Below, piece after piece: positions 53,071-61,850 of a stretch of DNA of 64,000 bases; within the stretch, counting starts at the first letter, position 1; the number at the start of each line of letters is the position of its first letter. Under the pieces are notes generated by a model. That model searched no databases, was not told where the DNA came from, and worked only from the letters and a program-made list of their open reading frames with translations. The translations under genes were made by a program, and so were the position numbers. This DNA comes from Alphaproteobacteria bacterium (GTDB lineage: Bacteria > Pseudomonadota > Alphaproteobacteria > CACIAM-22H2), in contig JAFKFM010000007.1 in the NCBI GenBank assembly GCA_017308135.1, positions 638,001 to 702,000 of the forward strand, given 5' to 3'.

Positions 53071-54405
53071 ATGACGGTGCGGACCCGTTTCGCGCCGTCC
53101 CCGACGGGGCGGCTCCATCTCGGCAATGTGCGCGCGGCGCTGTTGAACTGGCTTTACGCGCGCAAGACGGGCGGCAAATTCCTGCTGCGCCTGGACGACA
53201 CCGATCTGGAGCGGTCGCGCCAGGAATATGCCGACGGCATCGTCGCGGATATGAAATGGCTCGGCCTGCACTGGGACGAGTTCGCGCGTCAATCGGATCG
53301 CCTCGCGCGCTACGACGCGGCGGCCGAGAAGTTGAAGGCGATGGGGCGGCTCTATGCCTGCTACGAAACGCCCGAGGAATTGAAGCTCAAGCGTTTCAGC
53401 CAGGTCTCCGAAGGCGGTGTGCAGGTCTATGACCGCGCGGCGTTGCGCCTGACGGATGCGCAGAAGCAAGCCTACGAGGCCGAAGGCCGCAAACCGCATT
53501 GGCGCTTCCTGCTGGAAGCGAAGGACGTTACCTGGACCGATCTGATCCGGGGCGCATGCAGCTATCACGGCTCGCGCGTGTCGGACCCCGTGCTGATCCG
53601 CGAGGACGGCTCGCCGACCTATACGCTCGCCTCGGTCGTCGACGATATCGAGCTCGACGTCACGCATATCGTGCGCGGCGAGGATCACGTCACCAACACG
53701 TCGGTGCAGATCCAGATTTTCGAAGCGCTCGGCCGCGATCCGGCGACGCTCCATTTCGCGCATTTCACGCTGATCGGCGATATCGGCGGCCATAACCTGT
53801 CGAAGCGCGAAGGCGGTTTGTCGGTCGCCAATCTGCGCGACGACGGGCTGGAGCCGGAAGCGATCGCCTCGCTCCTCGCGCGTTTCGGCACCAGCGATTC
53901 CGTCGAGCCCGTCGCGTCGCTCGACGCGCTGATCCCCGGCTTCGCGTTCGAGAAATTCAGCCGTGCGTCGCCCAAGCTCGATCCCGAAGATTTGCTGCGC
54001 CTCAACGCCAAGATCGTTCACGGGCTGTCGTTCGACGCGGCCAAGGATCGCCTGCCCGAAGGCGCCGACGCGGCATTCTGGGTGGGCGTGCGCCCGAACC
54101 TGACAAAGGTGCTTGACGCGCGCGAATGGTGGGCGCTGACCCATCAGCCGGTGGCGCCGGTGCTGGGCGATCCGGCCTTTTTGGCGGAAGCCGCGAAACT
54201 GCTGCCGGCCGAACCGTGGGACGCGACGACCTGGGGCGCATGGACCAAGGCGCTGGGTGCGGCCACGGGCCGCAAAGGCAAGGATCTGTTCATGCCGCTG
54301 CGCTTGGCGTTGACCGCGCGCGAGCACGGCCCCGAACTCAAGACCTTGTTGCCGATGCTGGGCCGCGCGCGTGCGCTCGCCCGTTTGGAAGGGAAGGCCG
54401 CGTGA
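53071..54405 (+). CDS. gltX: Glutamyl-tRNA synthetase
   Basis: A 444-aa class I synthetase. The HIGH motif appears as HLGN in FAPSPTGRLHLGNVRAAL (7-24), and the KMSKS motif as NLSKREG. The C-terminal anticodon domain is shortened relative to the 470-aa standard, as in many alphaproteobacterial second GltX proteins, so it may be a discriminating or Glu-Q1-type partner. Its stop overlaps cysS GTG (GTGA). 3 bases after nadE. Confidence 0.93.
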   Translation: MTVRTRFAPSPTGRLHLGNVRAALLNWLYARKTGGKFLLRLDDTDLERSRQEYADGIVADMKWLGLHWDEFARQSDRLARYDAAAEKLKAMGRLYACYETPEELKLKRFSQVSEGGVQVYDRAALRLTDAQKQAYEAEGRKPHWRFLLEAKDVTWTDLIRGACSYHGSRVSDPVLIREDGSPTYTLASVVDDIELDVTHIVRGEDHVTNTSVQIQIFEALGRDPATLHFAHFTLIGDIGGHNLSKREGGLSVANLRDDGLEPEAIASLLARFGTSDSVEPVASLDALIPGFAFEKFSRASPKLDPEDLLRLNAKIVHGLSFDAAKDRLPEGADAAFWVGVRPNLTKVLDAREWWALTHQPVAPVLGDPAFLAEAAKLLPAEPWDATTWGAWTKALGAATGRKGKDLFMPLRLALTAREHGPELKTLLPMLGRARALARLEGKAA

Positions 54406-55760
54406 AACTGCACGTTCACAACACGCTCACGAAACGGAAGGAGGAATTCGTTCCTCTCGATCCCGCGAGCGTGCGCATGTATGTGTGCGGGCCCACGGTC
54501 TACGACTTCGCGCATATCGGCAACGCGCGCCCCGTCGTCGTGTTCGACACGCTCTATCGCGTGTTGAAGCGGCTTTATCCGGGGGCCGTCACCTACGCGC
54601 GGAACATCACCGATATCGACGACAAAATCATCGCGCGCGCACTTGAGTCGAATCGCACGATCGAGGCGATCACCGAAGAGACGACGCGCGCCTATCACGA
54701 GGATATGGGGGCGCTGGGCGCCTTCCGCCCCGATCACGAGCCGCGCTGCACCCAGACCGTGCCCGAAATGGTGGCGATGATCGCCAAGCTCGTCGCATCG
54801 GGCCATGCCTACGCGGCCGAAGGGCATGTGATGTTCAACGTGCCCGCCTTCGCCGATTACGGGCGTTTGTCGGGCCGTTCGCGCGACGACCAGATCGCGG
54901 GGGCGCGCGTCGAAGTCGCCCCCTACAAGAAAGACGCCGCCGATTTCGTGCTGTGGAAGCCCTCGACGCCGGAACAGCCGGGCTGGGAGTCGCCCTGGGG
55001 GCGCGGCCGGCCGGGCTGGCATATCGAATGCTCGGCGATGTCCGAAAAGCTGTTCGGCCCGACCTTCGATATCCATGGCGGCGGGCAGGATCTGATTTTC
55101 CCGCATCACGAAAACGAGATCGCGCAATCGGTCTGCGCGCATGACGGCGTCCAGTTCGTGAAATACTGGATGCATAACGGTTTCGTGATCGTGAACGGCG
55201 AGAAAATGTCGAAGAGCCTCGGCAATTTCTACACCGTGCGCGATCTGCGTGGGAAAGCGCCCGGCGAGGCGATCCGCTTGCTGCTGCTCAAGACGCATTA
55301 TCGCGCGCCGCTCGACTTCACCGACGACGGTTTGAAGCAGGCGAAGGGCGATCTCGATCGCTTCTACACGGCGCTGAAGAACGCGAGCGACGTGACGCCG
55401 TCCGCCGCCAAGGCCGACAAGGTTTTCGACGCGTTGCTCGACGATCTCAACACCGCCAAGGCGATCGCCGAGATGCACGAATACGCCTCCGTGCTGAACG
55501 CGACGCGCTCGCCGGACGCGAAGGCCGCTTTGCTGGATGCGGGCGCGTTGCTGGGCCTGGCGCAAGGCGATCCCGTCGCTTGGTTTCAAAGCGACGCGGA
55601 AGGCCCCAGTGCGGCGGATATCGACGCCGCGATCCAAGCGCGCCTCGATGCGCGCAAAGCCAAGAACTTCGCCGAAGCGGATCGCATCCGCGACGATCTC
55701 AAAGCCAAGGGCGTGATATTGGAAGACGGGCCCAAAGGCACCACCTGGAAACGAGGCTGA
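54402..55760 (+). CDS. cysS: Cysteinyl-tRNA synthetase
   Basis: A 452-aa class I synthetase. Zinc Cys in YVCGPTVYDFAHIGNARP, the KMSKS motif in GEKMSKSLGNF, and FPHHENEIAQS with the second Zn-site residues. GTG start 54402 overlaps gltX; a longer in-frame start is inside gltX. Two bases separate it from cimA. Confidence 0.96.
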   Translation: MKLHVHNTLTKRKEEFVPLDPASVRMYVCGPTVYDFAHIGNARPVVVFDTLYRVLKRLYPGAVTYARNITDIDDKIIARALESNRTIEAITEETTRAYHEDMGALGAFRPDHEPRCTQTVPEMVAMIAKLVASGHAYAAEGHVMFNVPAFADYGRLSGRSRDDQIAGARVEVAPYKKDAADFVLWKPSTPEQPGWESPWGRGRPGWHIECSAMSEKLFGPTFDIHGGGQDLIFPHHENEIAQSVCAHDGVQFVKYWMHNGFVIVNGEKMSKSLGNFYTVRDLRGKAPGEAIRLLLLKTHYRAPLDFTDDGLKQAKGDLDRFYTALKNASDVTPSAAKADKVFDALLDDLNTAKAIAEMHEYASVLNATRSPDAKAALLDAGALLGLAQGDPVAWFQSDAEGPSAADIDAAIQARLDARKAKNFAEADRIRDDLKAKGVILEDGPKGTTWKRG

Positions 55761-55762
55761 CC

Positions 55763-57367
55763 ATGGCCGATCGCGTTTATCTCTATGACTCGACGCTGCG
55801 CGACGGCGCGCAGACGCAGGGCGTGGATTTCAACCCGGCGGACAAGGCGGCGATTTCCAAGGCGCTCGACAAGATCGGCGTGGATTACGTCGAAGGCGGC
55901 TGGCCCGGCGCCAATCCGACCGACGACGCGTTCTTCGCCGATCTGCCGAAGCTGGGTTTCGCGCGCATGTCGTCCTTCGGGATGACGCGCCGCTCGGGCC
56001 GCTCGGCCGCCAACGATCCCGGGCTTCAGGCCGTGCTGGGTTCGGCGGCCCCCGCCGCCTGCCTCGTCGGCAAGACCTGGGATTTCCATGTCGAGCTGGC
56101 GCTGGGCGTGTCGCTGACCGAGAACATCGACATGATCGTCGAAAGCCTCGCGGAATCGATTCGGCGCGGCAAGGAGACGATGCTCGACGCCGAGCATTTC
56201 TTCGACGGCTACAAGGCCAATCCGGGTTTCGCGCTGGATTGCGTGAAGGCCGCGCGCGATGCGGGGGCGCGCTGGATCGTGCTGTGCGACACCAATGGCG
56301 GCACGCTGCCGCACGAGATCGAACGCATCGTCGGCGAAGTGACCCGGCATGTGCCGGGCGACAAGCTCGGCATCCATTGCCACAACGATACCGAGAACGC
56401 CGTCGCCAATTCGCTGGCGGCGGTGCGGGCGGGGGCGCGCCAGATCCAGGGCACGATCAACGGCTTGGGCGAGCGTTGCGGCAACGCGAATCTCATCCCG
56501 ATCATCCCCAATCTGATGATCAAGATGGGCTACGACACGGGCGTGTCGGCGGAGCAGTTGACGCAGCTGACGCATCTTTCGCGCATGTTGGACGAGCGCC
56601 TCAACCGTTCGCCCGCACGCAACGCCGCCTATGTCGGCGACAGCGCCTTCGCGCATAAGGGCGGCTTGCACGTCTCGGCGGTCGAGAAGGACCCGCGCAC
56701 CTACGAACACGTGCCGCCCGAAACAGTCGGCAACAAGCGGCATATCGTCGTGTCCGATCAAGCGGGGCGGTCGAACGTGGTGTCGCGCTTGCGCGATATC
56801 GGCGTCGAGATCGACCCGAAAAGCCCGGCGCTGGGCAAGCTGCTCGACGAGATCAAAACCCGCGAGCATGACGGCTTCACCTATGACGGTGCGGACGGCT
56901 CGTTCGAATTGCTGGCGCGGCGTCTGATCCATGGCGTGCCCGATTATTTCAAGCTGGTCAGCTTCCGCGTGATCACCGAGCGGCGCTACAACGCGCGCGG
57001 CGATTTGGTCACGATGTCGGAAGCCAGCGTGAAGCTCGATGTCGGCACGCATCGCCGCCTGACGGTGGGCGAGGGCAACGGCCCCGTGAACGCGCTCGAC
57101 GCCGCGTTGCGCGCCGCGTTGCTCGAATTCTATCCGGGGCTCAAAGACCTGCGCCTCGTCGACTACAAGGTGCGAATCCTCGCCCCCGAACGCGCCACGG
57201 CCGCCGTCACGCGCGTGATGATCGAAAGTGCCGACGGTCACGAGCATGGCGACGTGCGCAGCTGGGGCACGGTCGGCGTGTCGGAGAACGTGATCGACGC
57301 GTCCTACGGCGCGCTGCACGATTCGATCACCTGGAAGCTCTATCGCGACGGCGTCGCCGCTCCTTAA
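55763..57367 (+). CDS. cimA: Citramalate synthase
   Basis: A 534-aa LeuA-family enzyme. The DSTLRDGAQTQGVDF N-terminal catalytic motif, HCHNDTENAVANS metal site and NGLGERCGNANL are visible, and a C-terminal LeuA dimer/regulatory domain (about 400-534) follows. It condenses pyruvate and acetyl-CoA to (R)-citramalate, the threonine-independent route to isoleucine. The GAQ...GVDF variant separates it from 2-isopropylmalate synthase. ATG 55763, 2 bases after cysS. Confidence 0.92.
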   Translation: MADRVYLYDSTLRDGAQTQGVDFNPADKAAISKALDKIGVDYVEGGWPGANPTDDAFFADLPKLGFARMSSFGMTRRSGRSAANDPGLQAVLGSAAPAACLVGKTWDFHVELALGVSLTENIDMIVESLAESIRRGKETMLDAEHFFDGYKANPGFALDCVKAARDAGARWIVLCDTNGGTLPHEIERIVGEVTRHVPGDKLGIHCHNDTENAVANSLAAVRAGARQIQGTINGLGERCGNANLIPIIPNLMIKMGYDTGVSAEQLTQLTHLSRMLDERLNRSPARNAAYVGDSAFAHKGGLHVSAVEKDPRTYEHVPPETVGNKRHIVVSDQAGRSNVVSRLRDIGVEIDPKSPALGKLLDEIKTREHDGFTYDGADGSFELLARRLIHGVPDYFKLVSFRVITERRYNARGDLVTMSEASVKLDVGTHRRLTVGEGNGPVNALDAALRAALLEFYPGLKDLRLVDYKVRILAPERATAAVTRVMIESADGHEHGDVRSWGTVGVSENVIDASYGALHDSITWKLYRDGVAAP

Positions 57368-57368
57368 G

Positions 57369-58151
57369 ATGACCGCGCGCGGCCCCGCCATCATTCTCGT
57401 CCGCCCGCAATTGGCGGAGAATATCGGCATGGCCGCCCGCGCGATGCTGAATTGCGGGCTCGGCGATATGCGGCTCGTGTCCCCGCGCGTCGAACCGACG
57501 GACGAGCGCGCGCGCCGGTCGTGCTCGGGCGCCGATACGGTGCTGGAAAAAGCGCGGGTGTTCGACGATCTGGGTGCGGCGATCGCCGACTTGACGCGCG
57601 TCTACGCGACTTGTCCGCGCGATCGCGACATGGTGAAGCCCTATTTTGCACCACGCGAGGCGATCCGCGTCGCGGCCGAAACGATCGATGCGGGGCAGGG
57701 TGTGGGCTTCCTGTTCGGGCCCGAGCGCACCGGCCTGGAAAACGACGAGATCACGCTGGCCGACGCGATCGTGCCGTTCCCGGTCAATCCGGAATTCAGT
57801 TCGTTGAACCTCGCCCAAGCGGTGCTGGTCGTCGGCTACGAATGGATCAGCCGTCAATCGGATGCGCCGGCGCGCCATCTGCGCTTGGGCAAGGCCGAGC
57901 CCGCGAACAAGGGCGAGGTCGAAGGCTTGCTGAAGCGCCTGGAGGCGGCCCTCGACGATTGTGGCTTCCTGCGCAACGAACAGATGCGCCCGGTGATGGT
58001 GCGCAATATCCGCGCGTTCCTGCTGCGCGCGAGCCCGATGTCGCACGAGATCCGCACCGCGCACGGCATGTTGTCGGGGCTTATCGACAGACCGCACGAT
58101 CCGGCGCGAGCCGGTAAATCGAAGCGCCGGAATCCCGGCCGCGAAGACTGA
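57369..58151 (+). CDS. trmJ: tRNA (cytidine/uridine-32-2'-O)-methyltransferase TrmJ-like (SpoU family)
   Basis: A 260-aa SPOUT enzyme: ILVRPQLAENIGMAARAM (motif 1), FGPERTGLENDEI (motif 2, near 117-129) and FPVNPEFSSLNLAQAV (motif 3) form the SAM knot, followed by a TrmJ-type C-terminal helical extension. It methylates the ribose at position 32 of some tRNAs. The last 71 bases overlap antisense the 3' end of the cyclase gene. Confidence 0.92.
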   Translation: MTARGPAIILVRPQLAENIGMAARAMLNCGLGDMRLVSPRVEPTDERARRSCSGADTVLEKARVFDDLGAAIADLTRVYATCPRDRDMVKPYFAPREAIRVAAETIDAGQGVGFLFGPERTGLENDEITLADAIVPFPVNPEFSSLNLAQAVLVVGYEWISRQSDAPARHLRLGKAEPANKGEVEGLLKRLEAALDDCGFLRNEQMRPVMVRNIRAFLLRASPMSHEIRTAHGMLSGLIDRPHDPARAGKSKRRNPGRED

Positions 58152-59850
58152 ACTCGCCCTGCGCGATCCAGCCTTCGGGCTTGCCGGCGGCGTCGAACGT
58201 GTCGCCGCTCGCCAGCACGCAGCAGGATTCTTCGGCCCGCATGATCTCCTTGCCCAATTGCTCGATGCGCTGGGTCGCGTTCACCGCGTCGCCGATGATC
58301 GTGTAGTTGAGCCGGCCGGTGGCGCCCACATTGCCGACGACCACGCGGCCCGTGTGCACGCCGATGCGCACGCGCAGGCCCGTGCCCGCCATCGCCCGGG
58401 CGATATCGGCCGCGCATTCCAACGCGGCGCGCGCATGACCGGGCAGATTGTCGGGCGCCCCCCAGAACGCCATCGCCCCGTCGCCCAGGAATTTGTCGAC
58501 CGTGCCGCCGGTCGCCTCGACCGCGCGGATCACTTGCGCGAAATGGGCGTTGAGCATCTCCGCGACGCGCGTGGGCGGCATATCCTGCGTCAGCGTCGTG
58601 AAGCCGGCGATGTCGGTGAACATGATCGTCAATTCGCGTTCCGCCGATTCCGGCGGCGCTTCGCGCGCGAGGCGGCGCACGAGGCCCTTGGGCACGTAGG
58701 ATTCGAACCAGCGCAAAGCCCCCAGCAGGCGGTTGAAGGCGTGGGCTTGCTCGTCGAGTTCGCGGATGCGGCTGCGCGGCAGCGGCTGCGCCTTGGAGAA
58801 ATCGAGTTCCGCGAGTTCGGCCGCCGCGCGCGCGAAGGTACGCGTGGGGGCGGCGAGTTTGCGCGCCAGAAAAATCGCGACGATCACCGAAACCGCGAGC
58901 ACGGCCAGGCCCGCCACACCGGCCATCACGGCGGTGCGCAAGCCGCCCGCGATATCGTCGACGCGGAAATAGGCGCCGACATACCAGGGTCGATCGCCGA
59001 ATTCGGGCATCGCGCGATAGAGATAGAGATAGGGCACGCCGTTCACGTCGGCCGCATGCGATGTGGCGGTCAGGCGGCCGAGGAACGGCGCCGAGCGCTT
59101 CGCGATCCAGATCTGCGCGAGAACCGGATCGTCGATCTCGTCGAGGCCGGGCAGCGGCTTGGCGGGCGACAGGCCGGGGAAGTGATCGGCCAAGCGGCGA
59201 TGGGCGAGCACGTGATCGCGCCCGCGCAGCACGAAAGGATGGCCGCCATATTCGGTGGCGGTGGATTCGTCGATCACGCGCGAAAGCTCGCCCAGAAGGA
59301 CGACGGCGCCGATGACGCCGACCAGCTTGCCGTCGCGACGCACCGCATGACGGCGATTGACGACCGGCCCGTCGTAACGGCGCGCGAAGAACAACTCGCC
59401 CCACCAGCCGCCTTCGCGGTTCTGCGCGTCGGCGATGCCCTGCTGCAGGCTGGTATCGTACTTCACGTCGATATGCAGCACTTCGGCACCCGCTTCCGTG
59501 CGGTTAATGATCGTCGCGACGCCGCCGACGGGGATATAGGCGAGCGCTTGGATCGCGGGCACGCCGGCGAGCGCGCCGGTCAGCAGATCGGAGATACGCT
59601 CCGACCCCTGGTCGGGCGGCCCGTCGACGGGCAGCACGCGCGCGATGTAGTCGAGCTGCGCCGAGGCGGGTTCGAGATGCTCGCGCACTTGGCGCGATAC
59701 AAGCTCCACCATCAGGTCGGCTTTTTCGCGGAACAGCTCGCGCGCCCCGCCGCCGCCGATCAAAACCTGGATGGCGAGGACCACGGCGAGGGCGAGTCCC
59801 ACCAGCCCCGCCAAAGCGACGGCCAGCAGGGGGCCGATGCCGAAGCCCAT
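58081..59850 (-). CDS. Class III adenylate/guanylate cyclase with N-terminal sensor and HAMP
   Basis: A 589-aa protein: helix 1 (about 5-30), periplasmic dCache-like sensor (about 31-290, with LPGLDEIDDPVLAQIWI and DRPWYVGAYFRVDD), helix 2 (about 297-325), HAMP linker (about 320-370) and cyclase domain (about 400-560). Metal-binding Asp in IMFTDIAGFTTLTQ and FLGDGAMAFWG, Lys in TVDKFLGDG specifying ATP, and the N/R transition-state pair in GDAVNATQRIEQLG are all present, so it should be active, probably making cAMP. ATG 59850 puts helix 1 at once. Its 3' end overlaps trmJ. Confidence 0.9.
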   Translation of the reverse strand: MGFGIGPLLAVALAGLVGLALAVVLAIQVLIGGGGARELFREKADLMVELVSRQVREHLEPASAQLDYIARVLPVDGPPDQGSERISDLLTGALAGVPAIQALAYIPVGGVATIINRTEAGAEVLHIDVKYDTSLQQGIADAQNREGGWWGELFFARRYDGPVVNRRHAVRRDGKLVGVIGAVVLLGELSRVIDESTATEYGGHPFVLRGRDHVLAHRRLADHFPGLSPAKPLPGLDEIDDPVLAQIWIAKRSAPFLGRLTATSHAADVNGVPYLYLYRAMPEFGDRPWYVGAYFRVDDIAGGLRTAVMAGVAGLAVLAVSVIVAIFLARKLAAPTRTFARAAAELAELDFSKAQPLPRSRIRELDEQAHAFNRLLGALRWFESYVPKGLVRRLAREAPPESAERELTIMFTDIAGFTTLTQDMPPTRVAEMLNAHFAQVIRAVEATGGTVDKFLGDGAMAFWGAPDNLPGHARAALECAADIARAMAGTGLRVRIGVHTGRVVVGNVGATGRLNYTIIGDAVNATQRIEQLGKEIMRAEESCCVLASGDTFDAAGKPEGWIAQGEFSLRGRDSGASIYRLAPDRAVCR

Positions 59851-59893
59851 TAAGCGGCGTTCAGTGGATTGATTCAAAAGGGGAAACCCGTGT

Positions 59894-59921
59894 TTGACAG
59901 CACGCGTAACTCTAGTATATT
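59894..59921 (+). promoter_or_regulatory. Sigma70-type promoter for rpsD
   Basis: Consensus TTGACA (59894-59899), 16-base spacer, TATATT (59916-59921). Transcription would start near 59929, giving a leader of about 140 bases. It is the clearest promoter in the window and lies in the gap divergent from the cyclase gene. Confidence 0.75.
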
Positions 59922-59967
59922 CCGCGCCCTTCGGACACGTCATTCCTGCCTGGCAAGGCTTTGCCCC

Positions 59968-60018
59968 GTTTCGACGGGCCATTACCGGGAAAGAACGGGT
60001 CCAATCTTTCCGGTGTCG
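59968..60018 (+). promoter_or_regulatory. rpsD leader hairpin
   Basis: In the rpsD 5' leader, CCGGGAAAGA pairs with TCTTTCCGG (one bulged G) around a 10-base loop, within about 59985-60013. S4 represses its own mRNA in several bacteria through leader structures; whether this one does is unknown. Confidence 0.4.
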
Positions 60019-60067
60019 CGTCAAGGGGTTCGCCAGGCTCCGCGACGATGCCAGGGGAACCTGAGTT

Positions 60068-60685
60068 ATGTCGAAACGCCACGAGTCTAAATACAAGATC
60101 AATCGCCGCCTCGGCGAGAATCTTTGGGGCCGCGCCAAGAGCCCGGTCAACAAGCGCGAATACGGCCCCGGCCAGCACGGCCAGCGCCGCAAGAAGCCGA
60201 CCGATTACGGCATTCAGCTGCTCGCCAAGCAGAAGCTGAAATTCTACTACGGCAACATCACCGAGCGTCAGTTCCGCAAGACCTACGAGGAAGCGACGCG
60301 CAAGAAGGGCGACAACTCGGAGAACCTCATCGGTCTCCTGGAGCGCCGCCTCGACGCCGTGGTCTATCGTTTGAAGTTCGCGCCGACCGTGTTCGCCGCG
60401 CGCCAGCTGGTCAGCCACTGCCACGTCCTGGTCAACGGCAAGAAGGCGAACATCGCCTCGATGCAGATCAAGGAAGGCGACGTGATCGAGCTGAAGTCGA
60501 AGATGCGCGAGAACGTTCAGGTTCTCGAAGCCGTGTCGTCGCAGGAACGTCAGGTCCCCGACTATCTCGAAGTCGTCGACCAGAAGGCGTTCAAGGGCAA
60601 GTTCGTGCGCGTGCCTAAGCTCGCCGACGTGCCGTATCCGGTGAAGATGGAACCGAACCTGGTCATCGAGTTCTACTCGCGCTGA
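60068..60685 (+). CDS. rpsD: 30S ribosomal protein S4
   Basis: A 205-aa primary assembly protein of the small subunit, binding 16S rRNA. It begins [21 protein letters not shown], has [20 protein letters not shown], and the S4 RNA-binding domain (about 95-155, [26 protein letters not shown] block in parts). Stand-alone rpsD, away from the main ribosomal operon, as is usual in alphaproteobacteria. It has its own promoter and terminator. Confidence 0.98.
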   Translation: MSKRHESKYKINRRLGENLWGRAKSPVNKREYGPGQHGQRRKKPTDYGIQLLAKQKLKFYYGNITERQFRKTYEEATRKKGDNSENLIGLLERRLDAVVYRLKFAPTVFAARQLVSHCHVLVNGKKANIASMQIKEGDVIELKSKMRENVQVLEAVSSQERQVPDYLEVVDQKAFKGKFVRVPKLADVPYPVKMEPNLVIEFYSR

Positions 60686-60710
60686 TCGCTCGGTCCCCTC
60701 GGGGATATCG

Positions 60711-60740
60711 AAAGGCCGGACCCAAGGGTCCGGCCTTTTT
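60711..60740 (+). terminator. rpsD intrinsic terminator
   Basis: GGCCGGAC (60714-60721)/GTCCGGCC (60728-60735) stem with 6-base loop followed by TTTTT; AAA on the 5' side makes it partly bidirectional, also serving the convergent HxlR gene. Confidence 0.88.
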
Positions 60741-60743
60741 CGT

Positions 60744-61103
60744 TTAAGCGGCTTTCGGCGTGCTCTTGTCGCGCTGCTCGTCTTCCGCGCGCCAGCGCGT
60801 GGCGATCGCGTTCAAGCTTTCGAACACGCCGGAAAGCTCGTGCCCGCGTTTCGTGAACGCGTAGGTCACTTGCGGCGGGATCGTCGGCTCGTAATGGCGC
60901 GAGATGATTTCGGCGCTTTCCAGCAGGCGCAGACGCTCGGTCAGCACTTTGGCCGATACGCCGCCGACTTTGCGCTTCAACTCGCCGAAGCGCGTCGGGC
61001 CGTTGGATTTGAGCACCCACAGGATATACGTCGTCCACGGCCCCATCAGGACGCGCAGGATCGAATCCATCGGGCAGGCTTTGGGGCTTTCGGGTAGCGG
61101 CAT
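60744..61103 (-). CDS. HxlR family transcriptional regulator
   Basis: A 119-aa winged-helix protein: Cys10 in ESPKACPMD at the N-terminus, then LMGPWTTYILWVLKSNGPTRFGELKRKVGG-like core and SAKVLTERLRLLESAEIISRH recognition helix and wing. HxlR proteins of this type (YodB, QorR) use the N-terminal Cys to sense quinones or disulfide stress. ATG 61103 has AGGAG 8 bases before it. Divergent from the WrbA-like gene, its probable target. Confidence 0.9.
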   Translation of the reverse strand: MPLPESPKACPMDSILRVLMGPWTTYILWVLKSNGPTRFGELKRKVGGVSAKVLTERLRLLESAEIISRHYEPTIPPQVTYAFTKRGHELSGVFESLNAIATRWRAEDEQRDKSTPKAA

Positions 61104-61149
61104 CGCGCTCTCCTTTACCGTCTCGTGAGGCAAAGCAGTTACCGGGAGG

Positions 61150-61194
61150 TACCTACTTTACCAAACCAACTACTTACATCATATCATATAGGTA
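61150..61194. promoter_or_regulatory. AT-rich divergent control region, candidate HxlR operator
   Basis: Inverted TACCTA (61150-61155) and TAGGTA (61189-61194) flank direct repeats CTACTTTAC (from 61154) and CTACTTACA (from 61170) in an unusually AT-rich 60-base stretch. It lies between HxlR and the WrbA-like gene, where the promoters of both must be. Confidence 0.4.
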
Positions 61195-61237
61195 TTTATT
61201 TGTAACCACCCCACAAGGGCATCGCGGAGTTCCGAAA

Positions 61238-61795
61238 ATGACAAAGGTCGCAATCGTCTATCACTCGGGCTACGGCCACACGAAGCTGCTCGCCGAAGCG
61301 GTCGCCAAGGGTGCGGCGTCGGTCGCCGGCACCAAGGTCGATCTCGTCACGGTCGAAGAGGCCGACGCGAAGATCGAAACGCTGAACGCCGCCGACGCGA
61401 TCATCTTCGGCTCGCCCACTTATATGGGCGACGTGTCGGGCCAATTCAAAACCTGGGCGGACACGACCGCGAAAGTTTGGTTCGGCCAGGGCTGGAAGGA
61501 CAAGATCGCCGCCGGCTTCACCAATTCGGGCAATCTGTCGGGCGACAAGCTGAACACGCTGCAAACGATGTGGACGCTCGCCATGCAGCACTCGATGATT
61601 TGGGTGAGCTTGGGCGTGATGCCGAAGACGCAGAAGGGCGATCTCGTCCTCAACCGTCTGGCGGGTTACGGCGGCGCGTTCTCGATTTCGGAGAACGAGG
61701 CGCCGGGCCCGGACAATCCCAACAAGGGCGATATCGCGACGGGCGAGGCGCTGGGCCAGCGCGTCGCGGAAGTGACGAAGAAGTTCAAAGGCTGA
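61238..61795 (+). CDS. WrbA-like NAD(P)H:quinone oxidoreductase / flavodoxin-fold protein
   Basis: A 185-aa flavodoxin-fold protein: FMN phosphate loop YHSGYGHTKLLAEAV (8-22), GSPTYMGDVSGQFKTW (near 58-73) and a C-terminal DIATGEALGQRVAEVT typical of WrbA relatives. It should reduce quinones by two electrons and so limit redox cycling. GGAG lies 8 bases before ATG 61238. Regulated, I infer, by the divergent HxlR gene. Confidence 0.88.
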   Translation: MTKVAIVYHSGYGHTKLLAEAVAKGAASVAGTKVDLVTVEEADAKIETLNAADAIIFGSPTYMGDVSGQFKTWADTTAKVWFGQGWKDKIAAGFTNSGNLSGDKLNTLQTMWTLAMQHSMIWVSLGVMPKTQKGDLVLNRLAGYGGAFSISENEAPGPDNPNKGDIATGEALGQRVAEVTKKFKG

Positions 61796-61802
61796 CGCAA
61801 GG

Positions 61803-61830
61803 CGGGGCGGGCGGATTTCCGTCCGCCCCG
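61803..61830 (+). terminator. Terminator-like hairpin after the WrbA-like gene
   Basis: CGGGGCGGGCGG pairs with CCGTCCGCCCCG (one G-U) around ATTT, with GTTTC following. No long T run, so termination may be weak and the downstream dioxygenase may share the transcript. Its ribosome site (GGAGG) starts only a few bases later. Confidence 0.5.
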
Positions 61831-61850
61831 GTTTCGTGGAGGATCGGATC

